A DNA stretch of 64,000 nt, taken from the NCBI RefSeq assembly GCF_009758205.1, contig NZ_WRXN01000002.1, forward strand, positions 372,001 to 436,000. Reading direction: 5' to 3'. Both the position numbers and the translations under genes were made by a program. Positions 17,253 to 25,998 of the stretch are shown here, one piece after another; the first letter of the stretch is position 1, and the number at the start of each line of letters is the position of its first letter. The notes beneath the pieces are model-generated. The model saw only the letters and a list, made by a program, of their open reading frames with translations. It was not told where the DNA came from and made no database searches. The DNA comes from Chitinophaga tropicalis (GTDB lineage: Bacteria; Bacteroidota; Bacteroidia; Chitinophagales; Chitinophagaceae).

Positions 17253-17359
17253 TACCCCACCGGCCGGCAAAAATTTCCTTAGTTTTGCTGTCCTGCGAAC
17301 AAATTGCTTCTTATACAGTGGTTTGAAAAACGTATTTTATTCTTCGCAGTTTTTATGAC

Positions 17360-18394
17360 ATGAAATATGAAATCGGTGATAGGATCCTGCTCCTGCATTC
17401 CAAAGAGGAAGGAACGGTTGTAGATATCATTAACGACAAAATGGTGATGGTAGAGATTGGTAAAGTGACTTTCCCCGTATATCTTGATCAGATAGACTTC
17501 CCTTATTTCCACCGGTTTACCTCAAAGCCAATTGCTCCTTCCAAGCCAAAGAAAGTGGAAGGGTACGATATAAAGCCTGAAAAGAAGAAATACGAGACCT
17601 TTAAAATGGATCTCGGCGTGTTCCTTTCTGTACTCCCCGTGTTTAAAGTTGAAGGCTATGAGGAAAATATACAGCAACTGAAGTTTCACCTTATAAATGA
17701 GACCAATAGCGCCTGGAAGTTCAATTTCCAGGTATGGCTGCGTAATGGTATGCAGCTGGAAATGAAGAATGAAATACAGCCCTTTGCCAATTTCTATCTG
17801 TCAGACCTGCCCTTTGAAGCGTTGAACGACAGTCCGCGGCTGGAATTTACCTTCTTCCCTAAAGAGAAAAATGCCGCTCTCGCAGCTTCTTTCACCAAGA
17901 CCTGGAAAATAAAGCCCAAACAGCTCTTCCTGCAGCTGGGAGAGTTACAGACAAGAAGGGACGCTACCCTCAGTTATCTCTTATTTGATAAGTTCCCTAA
18001 GAAAGAAGATAAGCCAAAGGAAGACCTGGATTTCAGTTCAATAGGCTCCCTCTCTGCAGGTACTACTACACCCCAGCCTGAACCGGAAGCACCTTTGACG
18101 CCTAAGTATGAGCTGGATCTCCACATCGAGACGCTGGTGCCTGACTGGAAGGGAATGAAAAATATTGAGATACTGGCTATACAGCTGAATGAGTTTGTAA
18201 GATATCTTGAGCTGGCTATCGCTCACCATCAGCATAGTATGATAGTGATACATGGATTGGGAAGAGGAAAGCTGAAGGACGAGATACATCATATACTGAA
18301 AGATACGCCTGAGGTAGAACGTTATGTGAACGAGTTCCATCCCCGGTACGGGTATGGCGCCACCGAGATACATTTCCGCTATCAGAATTCTTAA
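17360..18394 (+). CDS. DUF2027 domain protein with C-terminal Smr domain
   Basis: This 344-residue protein begins with a small beta-barrel-like domain (KYEIGDRILLLHSKEEGTVV, residues about 1-50) seen in Bacteroidota DUF2027 proteins. A middle beta-rich region follows (about 85-195). The C-terminal Smr domain (about 250-344) has ELDLHIETLV and IVIHGLGRGKLKDEI, the usual DLH and HGxGxGxL motifs. Smr domains bind nucleic acids and some nick DNA or cleave RNA on collided ribosomes; the function here is unproven. MutS-like domains are absent, so it is not MutS2. It sits directly before rnpB on the same strand, but rnpB has its own promoter element. Confidence 0.88.
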   Translation: MKYEIGDRILLLHSKEEGTVVDIINDKMVMVEIGKVTFPVYLDQIDFPYFHRFTSKPIAPSKPKKVEGYDIKPEKKKYETFKMDLGVFLSVLPVFKVEGYEENIQQLKFHLINETNSAWKFNFQVWLRNGMQLEMKNEIQPFANFYLSDLPFEALNDSPRLEFTFFPKEKNAALAASFTKTWKIKPKQLFLQLGELQTRRDATLSYLLFDKFPKKEDKPKEDLDFSSIGSLSAGTTTPQPEPEAPLTPKYELDLHIETLVPDWKGMKNIEILAIQLNEFVRYLELAIAHHQHSMIVIHGLGRGKLKDEIHHILKDTPEVERYVNEFHPRYGYGATEIHFRYQNS

Positions 18395-18422
18395 CCTTCC
18401 CTCAGACCGCAATTTTTTTTAT

Positions 18423-18430
18423 TACTTTTG
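18423..18430 (+). promoter_or_regulatory. Probable -7 promoter element of rnpB
   Basis: TACTTTTG matches TAnnTTTG and ends two bases before the P1 stem of RNase P RNA, at about the right distance for a start near the mature 5' end. Confidence 0.5.
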
Positions 18431-18432
18431 CG

Positions 18433-18826
18433 GAAACTACAAACTGTGCTATCGCCTGTTTTCGCCTTAAAACGAAAACATGAGGAAAGTCCGGACAGCA
18501 CAGAGTAACGCACCACCTAACGGGTGGGGCTTGTTCTTTGAGAAAGGAACGGGCACAGATAGTGCCACAGAAAATGACCGCCCCGGAACTGCTCCGGTAG
18601 TTTAGGGTAAGGGTGAAAATGTGGGGTAAGAGCCCACGTCGTGGTATGGCAACATATCAGGAGGGTAAACCTTGCGTGCTGAAATGCCATGTATACGGTC
18701 GATCGAGGGCTGCTCGTCCAATGACCGAGGGTAGGCAGATACAGGTGCCGCGTGAGCGGTATCGCAGATAAATGATAGCGTCTTTCTTCGGAAAGAACAG
18801 AATCCGGCTTATAGGTTTGTAGTTTC
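18433..18826 (+). ncRNA. rnpB: RNase P RNA
   Basis: The universally conserved 5' core GAGGAAAGTCCGG lies about 50 nt from the 5' end, and the 3' core AATCCGGCTTATAGG closes the molecule. The ends pair: GAAACTACAAAC at 18433-18444 is the exact complement of GTTTGTAGTTTC at 18815-18826, forming helix P1. The total of about 394 nt fits the bacterial type A RNA. It is the catalytic RNA that trims the 5' leader of pre-tRNAs, together with the RnpA protein, which is not in this window. The exact ends are inferred from the terminal stem. Confidence 0.95.
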
Positions 18827-18870
18827 TTTTAAATTTTCTTCAACCCAAAATCTTATAGTGTAATACCCTT

Positions 18871-19299
18871 ATGCAACAGAAAGATGAAAGAACCTGGGGT
18901 GTGTTAATGCACCTGTCCGGTCTGATCGGTATGGCCGTTATCCCTCCTGTAGGTAATATTATCGGCGCATTGGTCTGCTGGCTTATTAAAAGAAATGAAT
19001 CCAGCCTGCTGGACGATCAGGGGAAAGAAGCGCTGAATTTCCAGATAACGCTGAGTATTGCCAGAGTAGCACTGAACTTCCTGTTATTCATTACAGCAGG
19101 GCAGTGGTTCTATGGTAATAACCGCTTTATTATGGATATGGATGATTTCTCATTCCCAAGTTTCTCCTTTTTCTCCATTTTCACTACCGGAAGAGCTATT
19201 ATCTGGTTGCTAAACATTATTTTCTCTGTGATAGCTGCTGTCAGAGCTAATGAAGGTCGCTCTTACAAGTATCCGATCTCATTGCGGCTGGTAAAATAA
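18871..19299 (+). CDS. DUF4870 family membrane protein
   Basis: This 142-residue protein matches DUF4870: ERTWGVLMHLSGLIG at the start, then GALVCWLIKRNESSLLDDQG and KEALNFQITLSI in the middle. It has three or four membrane segments. The family has no established function. A terminator shared with the convergent S8 protease follows. The upstream neighbour is rnpB, so transcription from rnpB could continue into it, as no terminator is apparent in the 44-bp gap. Confidence 0.88.
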   Translation: MQQKDERTWGVLMHLSGLIGMAVIPPVGNIIGALVCWLIKRNESSLLDDQGKEALNFQITLSIARVALNFLLFITAGQWFYGNNRFIMDMDDFSFPSFSFFSIFTTGRAIIWLLNIIFSVIAAVRANEGRSYKYPISLRLVK

Positions 19300-19335
19300 A
19301 TCTCCTATTGGCAGCCTACGGCAACCAGTATCAAT

Positions 19336-19366
19336 AAAAAAGGCGGGCCAAAAGCCCGCCTTTTTT
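19336..19366. terminator. Bidirectional terminator between DUF4870 gene and S8 protease
   Basis: AAAAAAGGCGGGC and GCCCGCCTTTTTT pair perfectly around a 5-nt loop, with A and T flanks that serve both strands. Confidence 0.92.
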
Positions 19367-19380
19367 ATCAAAAAAACCAA

Positions 19381-21081
19381 TTATCCTTTAGTAACCGGTT
19401 CCATTTTCGGCTTCTTTCTCTTATTCTTGATCTTCTTTTCTCCCTTCATCGTATCCGCCAGCTTCAATGCCTCATAAGCATTCACCAACCCACCCGTAAT
19501 AGACAGATCAGAAAACGCTACATTCTCATCCCTGGTACCAGGTTTCACAACCATCTTCGTACTATCCGGCAACGGTGTAGCAGATTTCTCAAGCACATAC
19601 TTTAACTGCCTGGCGCTCAGGTTCGGATAATAAGAAAGCACCAGCGCAGCCACCCCTGCTACAACAGGACTGGCCATACTTGTACCGCTTGCACTGCCAT
19701 ATTTATTACCACCAGGAACAGTTGAATATATCTGCACTCCCGGCGCAAACAGATCTACACTCTTTTTACCATAGTTGGAGAAACTGGCAACCTTACCGCC
19801 TTGCTTACCATTACTGCTGGCACCAACGGTAATGTAATTGCCGGCAATAGTATGATCGGCAAAAACCGGATTAGGGAAATTATCTACAGAATCATTGTTA
19901 TTACCATCGTTACCAGCTGCATGTATCAGCAGCACGTTTTTCTCTTCCGCATACCTGATAGCATCATCTACCCAGTCCTTATGCGGAGAAAATCCTTTAC
20001 CAAAACTCATGTTGATGATCCTTGCACCATTATCCACTGCATAACGGATAGCCAGTGCAACATCTTTATCACGCTCATCGCCGTCAGGCACAGCTTTCAC
20101 TGGCATAATGCGCACATTATCAGCTATACCGTCAATGCCTGTACCGTTATTACGCGCTGCAGCAATAATACCGGAAACGTGTGTACCATGGAACCCGAAT
20201 TGCCCCATTACATCATTGTTACCGTAATATTTATCATTGATATCGTTGATGTTATCACCAATTATTTCAGTACGTTTATCAACCGGGGCAGCTCCTTCAG
20301 ACATCTCAGCTTTCTTCTTCAGCTCACCCAGGTATTCCTCAAATTCGCTCCTGAAAGAAGAATAGGTGATGTCCGGTTCGCCGGTGCTTTTCATGAGGCG
20401 GGTCATATAGTTCTTCGCCACCATTATATCTGTATCTATTGTATTGATACTGTCCAGCTTTGCAAGGTTAAAATCGCTCTGTTTCAGGTAGCCGGTCAGC
20501 AGGGATTCACATTTCTTCAGGTTCTCCTGCAGCTTCAGCATATTCCTGTAAGCAACCTTATGCTCTCCGGAAGGCCGCGCAACCTTCGATTGTAGCCGCT
20601 GCCAGTAGCGATATTCGTTAGATTCCTTATTCAATGCTGAGTCCGGATTGACATACAGGCTTTTATAACGGTAATACTCGCGGGTAGCTTCATCAGAATC
20701 CTCTTTCACACTGCGGCCATCTTTTCCACCCAGAAAATTCCAGCCGTGTACATCATCCACGTACCCGTTTTTGTCGTCATCAATGCCATTACCTGGTATT
20801 TCCCCCGGGTTGGTCCATAGAATGGACTTAAGATCTTCATGCGTGGTGTCAATCCCTGAATCAATAACCGCTACAATAACCGGGGTGCTTTTCTTACCCT
20901 TTAAAAGTTCGGTGTATGCTTTTTCAACTCCCGTACCATATACGCTGTCTTTTGCGTAACTCAATAAGTGCCAGTTTTTAGGGATGGAAGAAGAACTTTG
21001 GGCTAAAGACCTGTTTGTCGTAAGCGCAGTCATCATCACAACACAACCAGCCGTGACTGCCAGTGCTCTGCTAAATTTCAT
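19381..21081 (-). CDS. Secreted S8 (subtilisin-type) serine protease
   Basis: This 566-residue protease has a signal peptide (residues about 1-28) and the subtilase triad Asp74 (AVIDSGID), His298 (GFHGTHVSG) and Ser468 (SGTSMASP), plus the oxyanion Asn391 (HAAGND). The Asp-His spacing of about 224 residues is much longer than in subtilisin because of a helical, charged insertion at about residues 120-290. There is no T9SS sorting domain; the end is a Lys-rich tail. It is predicted to act in the periplasm or outside the cell. It appears to be transcribed alone; I saw no clear promoter upstream. Confidence 0.92.
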   Translation of the reverse strand: MKFSRALAVTAGCVVMMTALTTNRSLAQSSSSIPKNWHLLSYAKDSVYGTGVEKAYTELLKGKKSTPVIVAVIDSGIDTTHEDLKSILWTNPGEIPGNGIDDDKNGYVDDVHGWNFLGGKDGRSVKEDSDEATREYYRYKSLYVNPDSALNKESNEYRYWQRLQSKVARPSGEHKVAYRNMLKLQENLKKCESLLTGYLKQSDFNLAKLDSINTIDTDIMVAKNYMTRLMKSTGEPDITYSSFRSEFEEYLGELKKKAEMSEGAAPVDKRTEIIGDNINDINDKYYGNNDVMGQFGFHGTHVSGIIAAARNNGTGIDGIADNVRIMPVKAVPDGDERDKDVALAIRYAVDNGARIINMSFGKGFSPHKDWVDDAIRYAEEKNVLLIHAAGNDGNNNDSVDNFPNPVFADHTIAGNYITVGASSNGKQGGKVASFSNYGKKSVDLFAPGVQIYSTVPGGNKYGSASGTSMASPVVAGVAALVLSYYPNLSARQLKYVLEKSATPLPDSTKMVVKPGTRDENVAFSDLSITGGLVNAYEALKLADTMKGEKKIKNKRKKPKMEPVTKG

Positions 21082-21591
21082 CAGAATTTATTTATTTTCT
21101 CAATAAGCTTTACAATACCAATACCACATAAGGTTAAAGATATGCAAAATGTGATATGACAATATAGTACGAAATGATGAACGACAGAAACAAAATATGA
21201 TATACGGCTGAAAGGGCATAATCGTTCAAATAGGCCATAGTAGGGGATAGCGGGCTCAAAAGAACGGAACTGTTAAAAAAAAATAAAAATTAGCACTAAA
21301 GTAGAATATGAAATTCCAAAAAAAAGTCACATATTTAGAATTAGAAGAGTACTTGATAACTTTCTAAGAGTTACTCATTTATTTTTCTCATAAGCATGGT
21401 TTCCGTTTAACGAAAAAGCGAGGTTCTCTAACCTCGCTATTCTTTTGATAAGTAGTCGTACTGCATTGTGTTCCAGACATGCAATCATTTAAATATCTTC
21501 TCTAAACGGTTTTATGTATTAGCTTTTATTTTGTTTTAATTGGATTACGCATATTAAACGGCGTAGGAGAATTGTTATTGTGTACAGGCAT
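21082..21591. other. AT-rich intergenic region with an orphan hairpin
   Basis: About 510 bp separate the S8 protease start from the ALDH terminator. I find no open frame with coding character. It is AT-rich, with A runs at 21274-21330. One hairpin (AGCGAGGTT paired with AACCTCGCT, 21417-21438) has a T run on the minus-strand side and a weaker one on the plus side, but no gene obviously uses it. It could end a small RNA or act as a second ALDH terminator. Confidence 0.5.
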
Positions 21592-21623
21592 AAAAAAACG
21601 TTTTCACTTTTAGTGAAAACGTT
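21592..21623 (-). terminator. Intrinsic terminator of the panB-DUF1338-ALDH unit
   Basis: AACGTTTTCAC and GTGAAAACGTT pair perfectly around a 5-nt loop. On the minus strand a run of seven T follows. It lies 30 bp past the ALDH stop. Confidence 0.9.
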
Positions 21624-21652
21624 CTGTAAGGTTTATCCCGCCTCTGGCCTGA

Positions 21653-23185
21653 TCAGGCCAGATCAAACTTAATACCCTGAGCCAGCGGTAATTGCGTAGA
21701 ATAATTGATAGTATTGGTCTGCCTGCGCATATAAGCCCTCCAGGCATCCGAACCACTTTCCCTGCCACCACCGGTTTCTTTCTCACCACCAAATGCGCCG
21801 CCTATTTCTGCGCCGGAAGTACCAATATTAACATTGGCAATACCACAATCCGAACCTCCATGTGAAAGGAAAAGCTCTGCTTCCCGCAGGTTCAATGTCA
21901 TGATGGCAGAAGAAAGCCCTTGCGGAACATCATTCTGCATGGCAATTGCTTCTTCAATAGTCTTGTATTTCATGACATAAAGAATAGGAGCAAAGGTTTC
22001 ATGCTGAACAATAGGATAGGAATTCTCTACCGCTGCAATACAGGGCTTTACATAACAACCGGAAGTGTATGCGTCCCCGTTCAGTACACCACCTTCCACC
22101 AGGAAGCTGCCACCCTGCTTACGGATATCTTCTATAGACTGCAGATACAGCTGTACCGCATGTTTGTCAATAAGCGGACCTACATGGTTCTGCTCATCCA
22201 GCGGATCTCCAATGCGCAGCTGTCCATAGGCTTTCACAAGCTTCTGCGTAAAAGTTTCATATACACTTTCATGGATAATGAGCCTGCGTGTGCTGGTACA
22301 ACGTTGACCAGCCGTACCTACAGCGCCAAAAACACAGCCTATCAGCGCCATGTCCAGGTCTGCATCAGGAGTGATGATAATGGCGTTGTTACCTCCCAGC
22401 TCCAGCAGGGAACGTCCCAAACGAGCGCCTACCACACTGCTCACAATCTTGCCCATACGGGTAGAACCGGTAGCAGAGATCAGTGGTATGCGGGTGTCGG
22501 CAGCCAGCCATTCTCCTACCTCCCGGCCGCCAATTACCAGGCCGCAAACGCCTTCAGGCACATTATTTTCCTTCAGTACGTCTTTTATGATATGCTGGCA
22601 TGCAATAGCAGATAAAGGTGTTTTCTCTGATGGTTTCCAGACACATACGTTACCACATACCCAGGCCAGCATTGCATTCCAGCTCCATACCGCCACAGGA
22701 AAATTAAAGGCGGAGATGATACCGGTAATGCCCAGCGGATGCCATTGCTCATACATACGGTGTCCCGGACGCTCAGAGTGCATGGTAAGACCATGCAGCT
22801 GCCTGGAAAGGCCCACAGCAAAGTCGCATATATCGATCATTTCCTGTACTTCACCCCATCCTTCCTGCAGGCTCTTTCCCATTTCATAGGAAACCAGCTT
22901 ACCTAACGCTGTTTTATTCTTTCTCAGTGCTTCACCTATCTGCCGCACTATCTCTCCACGACGGGGCGCCGGCCAGGTACGCCATTCCTTAAAGGCTTCC
23001 TTTGCCTGTGCTATCACGGTATCATATTCACTGCGGTTAACAGAGGATACTTTGGCGATGGCCTTGCCATCTGCCGGAGAAGAGATATCCAGTACAGCAC
23101 CACTGGTATTGAGCCATGTGGTACCGGTGCTGGCGCCTTTATTTTCGGGTTGTATATGTAATTGCTGAAGAATATCTGCTATCAT
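21653..23185 (-). CDS. Aldehyde dehydrogenase, ALDH7 (aminoadipate-semialdehyde) type
   Basis: This 510-residue NAD(P)-dependent enzyme has catalytic Cys296 (GTAGQRCTSTRR), Glu262 (LLELGGNN), Asn161 (FNFPVAVW) and Lys184 (WKPSEKTP). The Cys context and length match ALDH7A1/AmaB, which oxidises alpha-aminoadipate semialdehyde to 2-aminoadipate in lysine catabolism. That assignment is reinforced by the DUF1338 gene 15 bp upstream, whose family acts on the downstream intermediate 2-oxoadipate. A betaine- or other aldehyde-specific role cannot be excluded. Its stop codon lies in a 16-bp palindrome (21645-21660), and an intrinsic terminator follows. Confidence 0.9.
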   Translation of the reverse strand: MIADILQQLHIQPENKGASTGTTWLNTSGAVLDISSPADGKAIAKVSSVNRSEYDTVIAQAKEAFKEWRTWPAPRRGEIVRQIGEALRKNKTALGKLVSYEMGKSLQEGWGEVQEMIDICDFAVGLSRQLHGLTMHSERPGHRMYEQWHPLGITGIISAFNFPVAVWSWNAMLAWVCGNVCVWKPSEKTPLSAIACQHIIKDVLKENNVPEGVCGLVIGGREVGEWLAADTRIPLISATGSTRMGKIVSSVVGARLGRSLLELGGNNAIIITPDADLDMALIGCVFGAVGTAGQRCTSTRRLIIHESVYETFTQKLVKAYGQLRIGDPLDEQNHVGPLIDKHAVQLYLQSIEDIRKQGGSFLVEGGVLNGDAYTSGCYVKPCIAAVENSYPIVQHETFAPILYVMKYKTIEEAIAMQNDVPQGLSSAIMTLNLREAELFLSHGGSDCGIANVNIGTSGAEIGGAFGGEKETGGGRESGSDAWRAYMRRQTNTINYSTQLPLAQGIKFDLA

Positions 23186-23200
23186 GGAAATTTGTTTTGG

Positions 23201-24088
23201 TTATGATTTCCCTGTCTGGGAACTATAAGTACTTTCAAAGATACGGTCGGCATTACCTGCCTCAAACCCTTCCCGGCGATGTTCCCTTTTAAGTTCACCG
23301 GCCGGAAGGTGCGCAAATTGCGGTAATACCCTGCGCTCTGCAAATTCTACATAAGAGCCTGCTATGGAATGAGTGGCATTCCCGGCAAATGTAGCAGGGA
23401 TCATTTTAGCCACAGTACTGCTTTGCAGCAATAATCCATCCGGGCTTTCCTTGATCTTACCGCCTGAGTTATTGAGTGTAAAGCCCTCTTTTTCCAGGAA
23501 CTGGTTGAAGGCAGCTACCGTATTATAGCCTTCAGGCAGGTTTTGCAGGCTGATAGTAAAGTGGTTCAGGTAGTACCGGTTATAGATCACCCAGGCAGCA
23601 TATTCACTTTCAGCGGCCAGCGTCTGGTAATCTTCCAGGGTAGGCGTACGCCAGAGAGCGCTGTGCAGGAAGGTGTCTACCGCCGGCCCATCATCCAGGT
23701 CAAGCTTGCTGACCGGGTCAGCCTTGACCTCATCTGTATAACTGATAATAATACGCTGAGCTTCTTCACTCAGGTCTTTCACCCTCAGCTCGCTGATAAA
23801 GATACGGGGATATTGCGGCGCCGGTGGAGCATACCACCAGGCGTCCAGTTTCTTTTCCTTAAAGTGATAAGGGTCGCGTTTGGTGTAACCGTAATGGAGG
23901 AAGATCTTTTCGAGCGACTGTATTCCCAGCTGGGGTACGCCCATGGTCCTGAATGCAATGTGATCATTCTCAATATCTTCCGGAACCTGTATTAGATTCC
24001 TGTTGATCATCGCCGCGATAATGCCTGCTACGTCAGGTACGCGTTCCTGGTAGCGTTGCATCAGACCATTAAGAACATAATCGAGCAT
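23201..24088 (-). CDS. DUF1338 protein, probable 2-oxoadipate dioxygenase/decarboxylase
   Basis: This 295-residue protein belongs to DUF1338. The family includes HglS (YdcJ), a Fe(II) enzyme that turns 2-oxoadipate into D-2-hydroxyglutarate. Candidate metal ligands are His43 (NDHIAFRT), His176 (LNHFTIS) and Glu248 (YVEFAER). It is shorter than Pseudomonas HglS, which is over 400 residues, so the match to that activity is an inference. Neighbours support it: an ALDH7-type enzyme follows by 15 bp, and panB precedes by 9 bp, giving a tight three-gene unit. The enzymes that produce 2-oxoadipate from aminoadipate are not nearby. Confidence 0.85.
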   Translation of the reverse strand: MLDYVLNGLMQRYQERVPDVAGIIAAMINRNLIQVPEDIENDHIAFRTMGVPQLGIQSLEKIFLHYGYTKRDPYHFKEKKLDAWWYAPPAPQYPRIFISELRVKDLSEEAQRIIISYTDEVKADPVSKLDLDDGPAVDTFLHSALWRTPTLEDYQTLAAESEYAAWVIYNRYYLNHFTISLQNLPEGYNTVAAFNQFLEKEGFTLNNSGGKIKESPDGLLLQSSTVAKMIPATFAGNATHSIAGSYVEFAERRVLPQFAHLPAGELKREHRREGFEAGNADRIFESTYSSQTGKS

Positions 24089-24097
24089 AAAACAATT

Positions 24098-24913
24098 TTA
24101 ATATTGTTCGCTATCGTTGGGAAAATCCTTTGCCTTCACATCATGGATATACTGCTGTGAGGCCTTGTAAATTTCATCATATAAATTGAGATAGCGACGT
24201 AAAAAACGTGGTTTAAAGTCTTTATTGATACCCAGCAGATCGTGCATGACCAGTACCTGTCCGTCCACATACTTACCTGCGCCTATACCAATGGTTGGAA
24301 TAGTAAGGCTTTCAGCTACCTGTTTTGCCAGCAGTGCCGGTATTTTTTCCAGTACTATTGCAAAGCAGCCTGCTTCTTCCAGCAGTTTGGCGTCCCGCAG
24401 CAGTTTATTGGCTTCCGCTTCTTCAGTGGCCCTTACTGTGTAAGTACCGAATTTATTGATGGATTGAGGCGTCAGTCCCAGGTGTCCCATTACCGGCACA
24501 CCTGCAGAAATGATACGTTTTACAGATTCCAGTACCTCTTCACCACCTTCTATTTTCACACCGTGTGCACTGGTTTCCTTCATGATACGCACTGTCGATG
24601 CCAATGCTTCTTTAGAGTTGCCCTGGTATGAGCCAAAGGGAAGGTCTACCACTACAAAGCTGCGCTTAATACCTCTCACCACAGACGCCCCGTGATAGAT
24701 CATCTGGTCCAGCGTGATAGGCAGGGTGGTTTCATGACCGGCCATTACGTTGGAGGCCGAATCGCCTACCAGGAGGATGTCCATTCCCGCGTCGTCAAAG
24801 ATGCGGGCCATGGAATAGTCATATGCAGTGATCATGGAGATCTTCTCTCCATCTGTCTTCATTTTCTGTAAGATATGCGTCGTGATCCTCTTAACTTCTT
24901 TGTGCGTTGACAT
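24098..24913 (-). CDS. panB: 3-Methyl-2-oxobutanoate hydroxymethyltransferase
   Basis: This 271-residue protein matches Pan[22 protein letters not shown] at the start, [19 protein letters not shown], and [16 protein letters not shown] in the middle. It adds a hydroxymethyl group from 5,10-methylene-THF to ketoisovalerate, the first step of pantoate synthesis. It leads a three-gene minus-strand unit with a DUF1338 and an ALDH7 gene. panC and panD lie about 5 kb away on the same strand, separated by ppk, ppx and a flippase-like gene. The start could be the ATG used here or the second Met codon at residue 18. Confidence 0.95.
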   Translation of the reverse strand: MSTHKEVKRITTHILQKMKTDGEKISMITAYDYSMARIFDDAGMDILLVGDSASNVMAGHETTLPITLDQMIYHGASVVRGIKRSFVVVDLPFGSYQGNSKEALASTVRIMKETSAHGVKIEGGEEVLESVKRIISAGVPVMGHLGLTPQSINKFGTYTVRATEEAEANKLLRDAKLLEEAGCFAIVLEKIPALLAKQVAESLTIPTIGIGAGKYVDGQVLVMHDLLGINKDFKPRFLRRYLNLYDEIYKASQQYIHDVKAKDFPNDSEQY

Positions 24914-24978
24914 TTGAACGTCAGGTATTAATGGTAAAAAAGAGCGTTAAGGTAAAGAATATTCTATAAATGAAAATC

Positions 24979-25004
24979 TTTTAGGGGCTACAGAATCCCT
25001 AAAA
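24979..25004 (-). terminator. Possible terminator of the ppk-ppx unit
   Basis: TTTTAGGG and CCCTAAAA form an 8-bp stem around a 10-nt loop, with a short T run (GATTTTC) on the minus-strand side. It lies 26 bp past the Ppx stop. The stem is modest. Confidence 0.45.
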
Positions 25005-25029
25005 CCTGGAAGAAGTAAAATAACGGTAT

Positions 25030-25923
25030 TCAAACAATCACCTGGCGGGTAATATCTGCATATAAAGACTGTATCAGGCCGTCAGCCAGACCTATCTTGG
25101 GTACATATATCTCTTCTGAATCTGCCCAGCGCATGATATTCACGTAGATCTGCAAAGCAGGTACTATCACATCTGCACGGTCTTCCCTTAAATTGTAGAG
25201 GTGGATACGCTCTTCTACAGTGAAGCTGGCAAACTCTTTATAATAATCCTTCAGGATATCCAGTGTCAGTGGTTTACCTTCTTTACGTTTGGAAAGGGAA
25301 AAGATCTTGTTGATGTTGCCGCCGGAGCCAATAGCAATGATCTGCCTCAGTCCCCGGATCTGCTGTTTGATGCAATCTTTCATGTATTGCCACTGGGCCT
25401 CCGTTACCTGCTGCTGCAGCAGCCGGATAGTGCCGATATTGAAGGATTGCTTATAAACAACGGTATTATTATTAAAAAGCGTTACTTCTGTACTACCGCC
25501 ACCCACATCAATATACATATAGGCCCGGCCCTTTTCCAGGTTCTCTGCCACATGGCTTTCAAACAGGAAAGAAGCTTCCTCTTCGCCGGATATCACCTTG
25601 ATATCTATGCCGGTATGTTCCCTTACATCACGCAGTATTTGGGCGGCATTGGCAGCGTCTCTCATAGCAGAGGTGGCGCAGGCTTTGAGATATTTTACCT
25701 CATAGACTTCCAGTAACAGCTTGTATGCCTTGATAGTGCTGAGCAGGTGATCAGCCCTTTTTTCGGAAATGGCGCCTTCGCTGAAAACGTCAAATCCAAG
25801 CCGCAGGGGAACCCTTACCAGGTTTACCTTGGTAAAATCCATTTTCCCGACACTGTTGGGCGATGCTTCAGAAATGAGCAGTCTGGCAGCGTTGGATCCT
25901 ATATCAATGGCAGCGAGCTTCAT
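25030..25923 (-). CDS. Exopolyphosphatase/Ppx-GppA family protein (short form)
   Basis: This 297-residue protein has the actin-like ATPase fold of Ppx/GppA phosphatases: AAIDIGSNAARLLI at the start, ISGEEEASFLFESH, and IDVGGGSTEVTLF in the middle. It lacks the C-terminal HD-type domains of the longer E. coli proteins, which is common in Bacteroidota. Family members release phosphate from polyphosphate or hydrolyse pppGpp. Which of the two it does is not settled by sequence, but the adjacent polyphosphate kinase 75 bp upstream favours polyphosphate turnover. It belongs to the same minus-strand unit as ppk. Confidence 0.9.
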   Translation of the reverse strand: MKLAAIDIGSNAARLLISEASPNSVGKMDFTKVNLVRVPLRLGFDVFSEGAISEKRADHLLSTIKAYKLLLEVYEVKYLKACATSAMRDAANAAQILRDVREHTGIDIKVISGEEEASFLFESHVAENLEKGRAYMYIDVGGGSTEVTLFNNNTVVYKQSFNIGTIRLLQQQVTEAQWQYMKDCIKQQIRGLRQIIAIGSGGNINKIFSLSKRKEGKPLTLDILKDYYKEFASFTVEERIHLYNLREDRADVIVPALQIYVNIMRWADSEEIYVPKIGLADGLIQSLYADITRQVIV

Positions 25924-25998
25924 GGTTATTCAGTGGACAATAGTCGTACCGGCTATTGCCTGTAACAGTTTAATAGATTAAGGGGCAAATATAACCAA

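Noticed and set aside
21645..21660. Palindrome TGGCCTGATCAGGCCA at the ALDH stop
   Set aside because: It is perfect but has no T run, and a normal terminator lies 22 bp further on. It is probably chance or a minor accessory stem.
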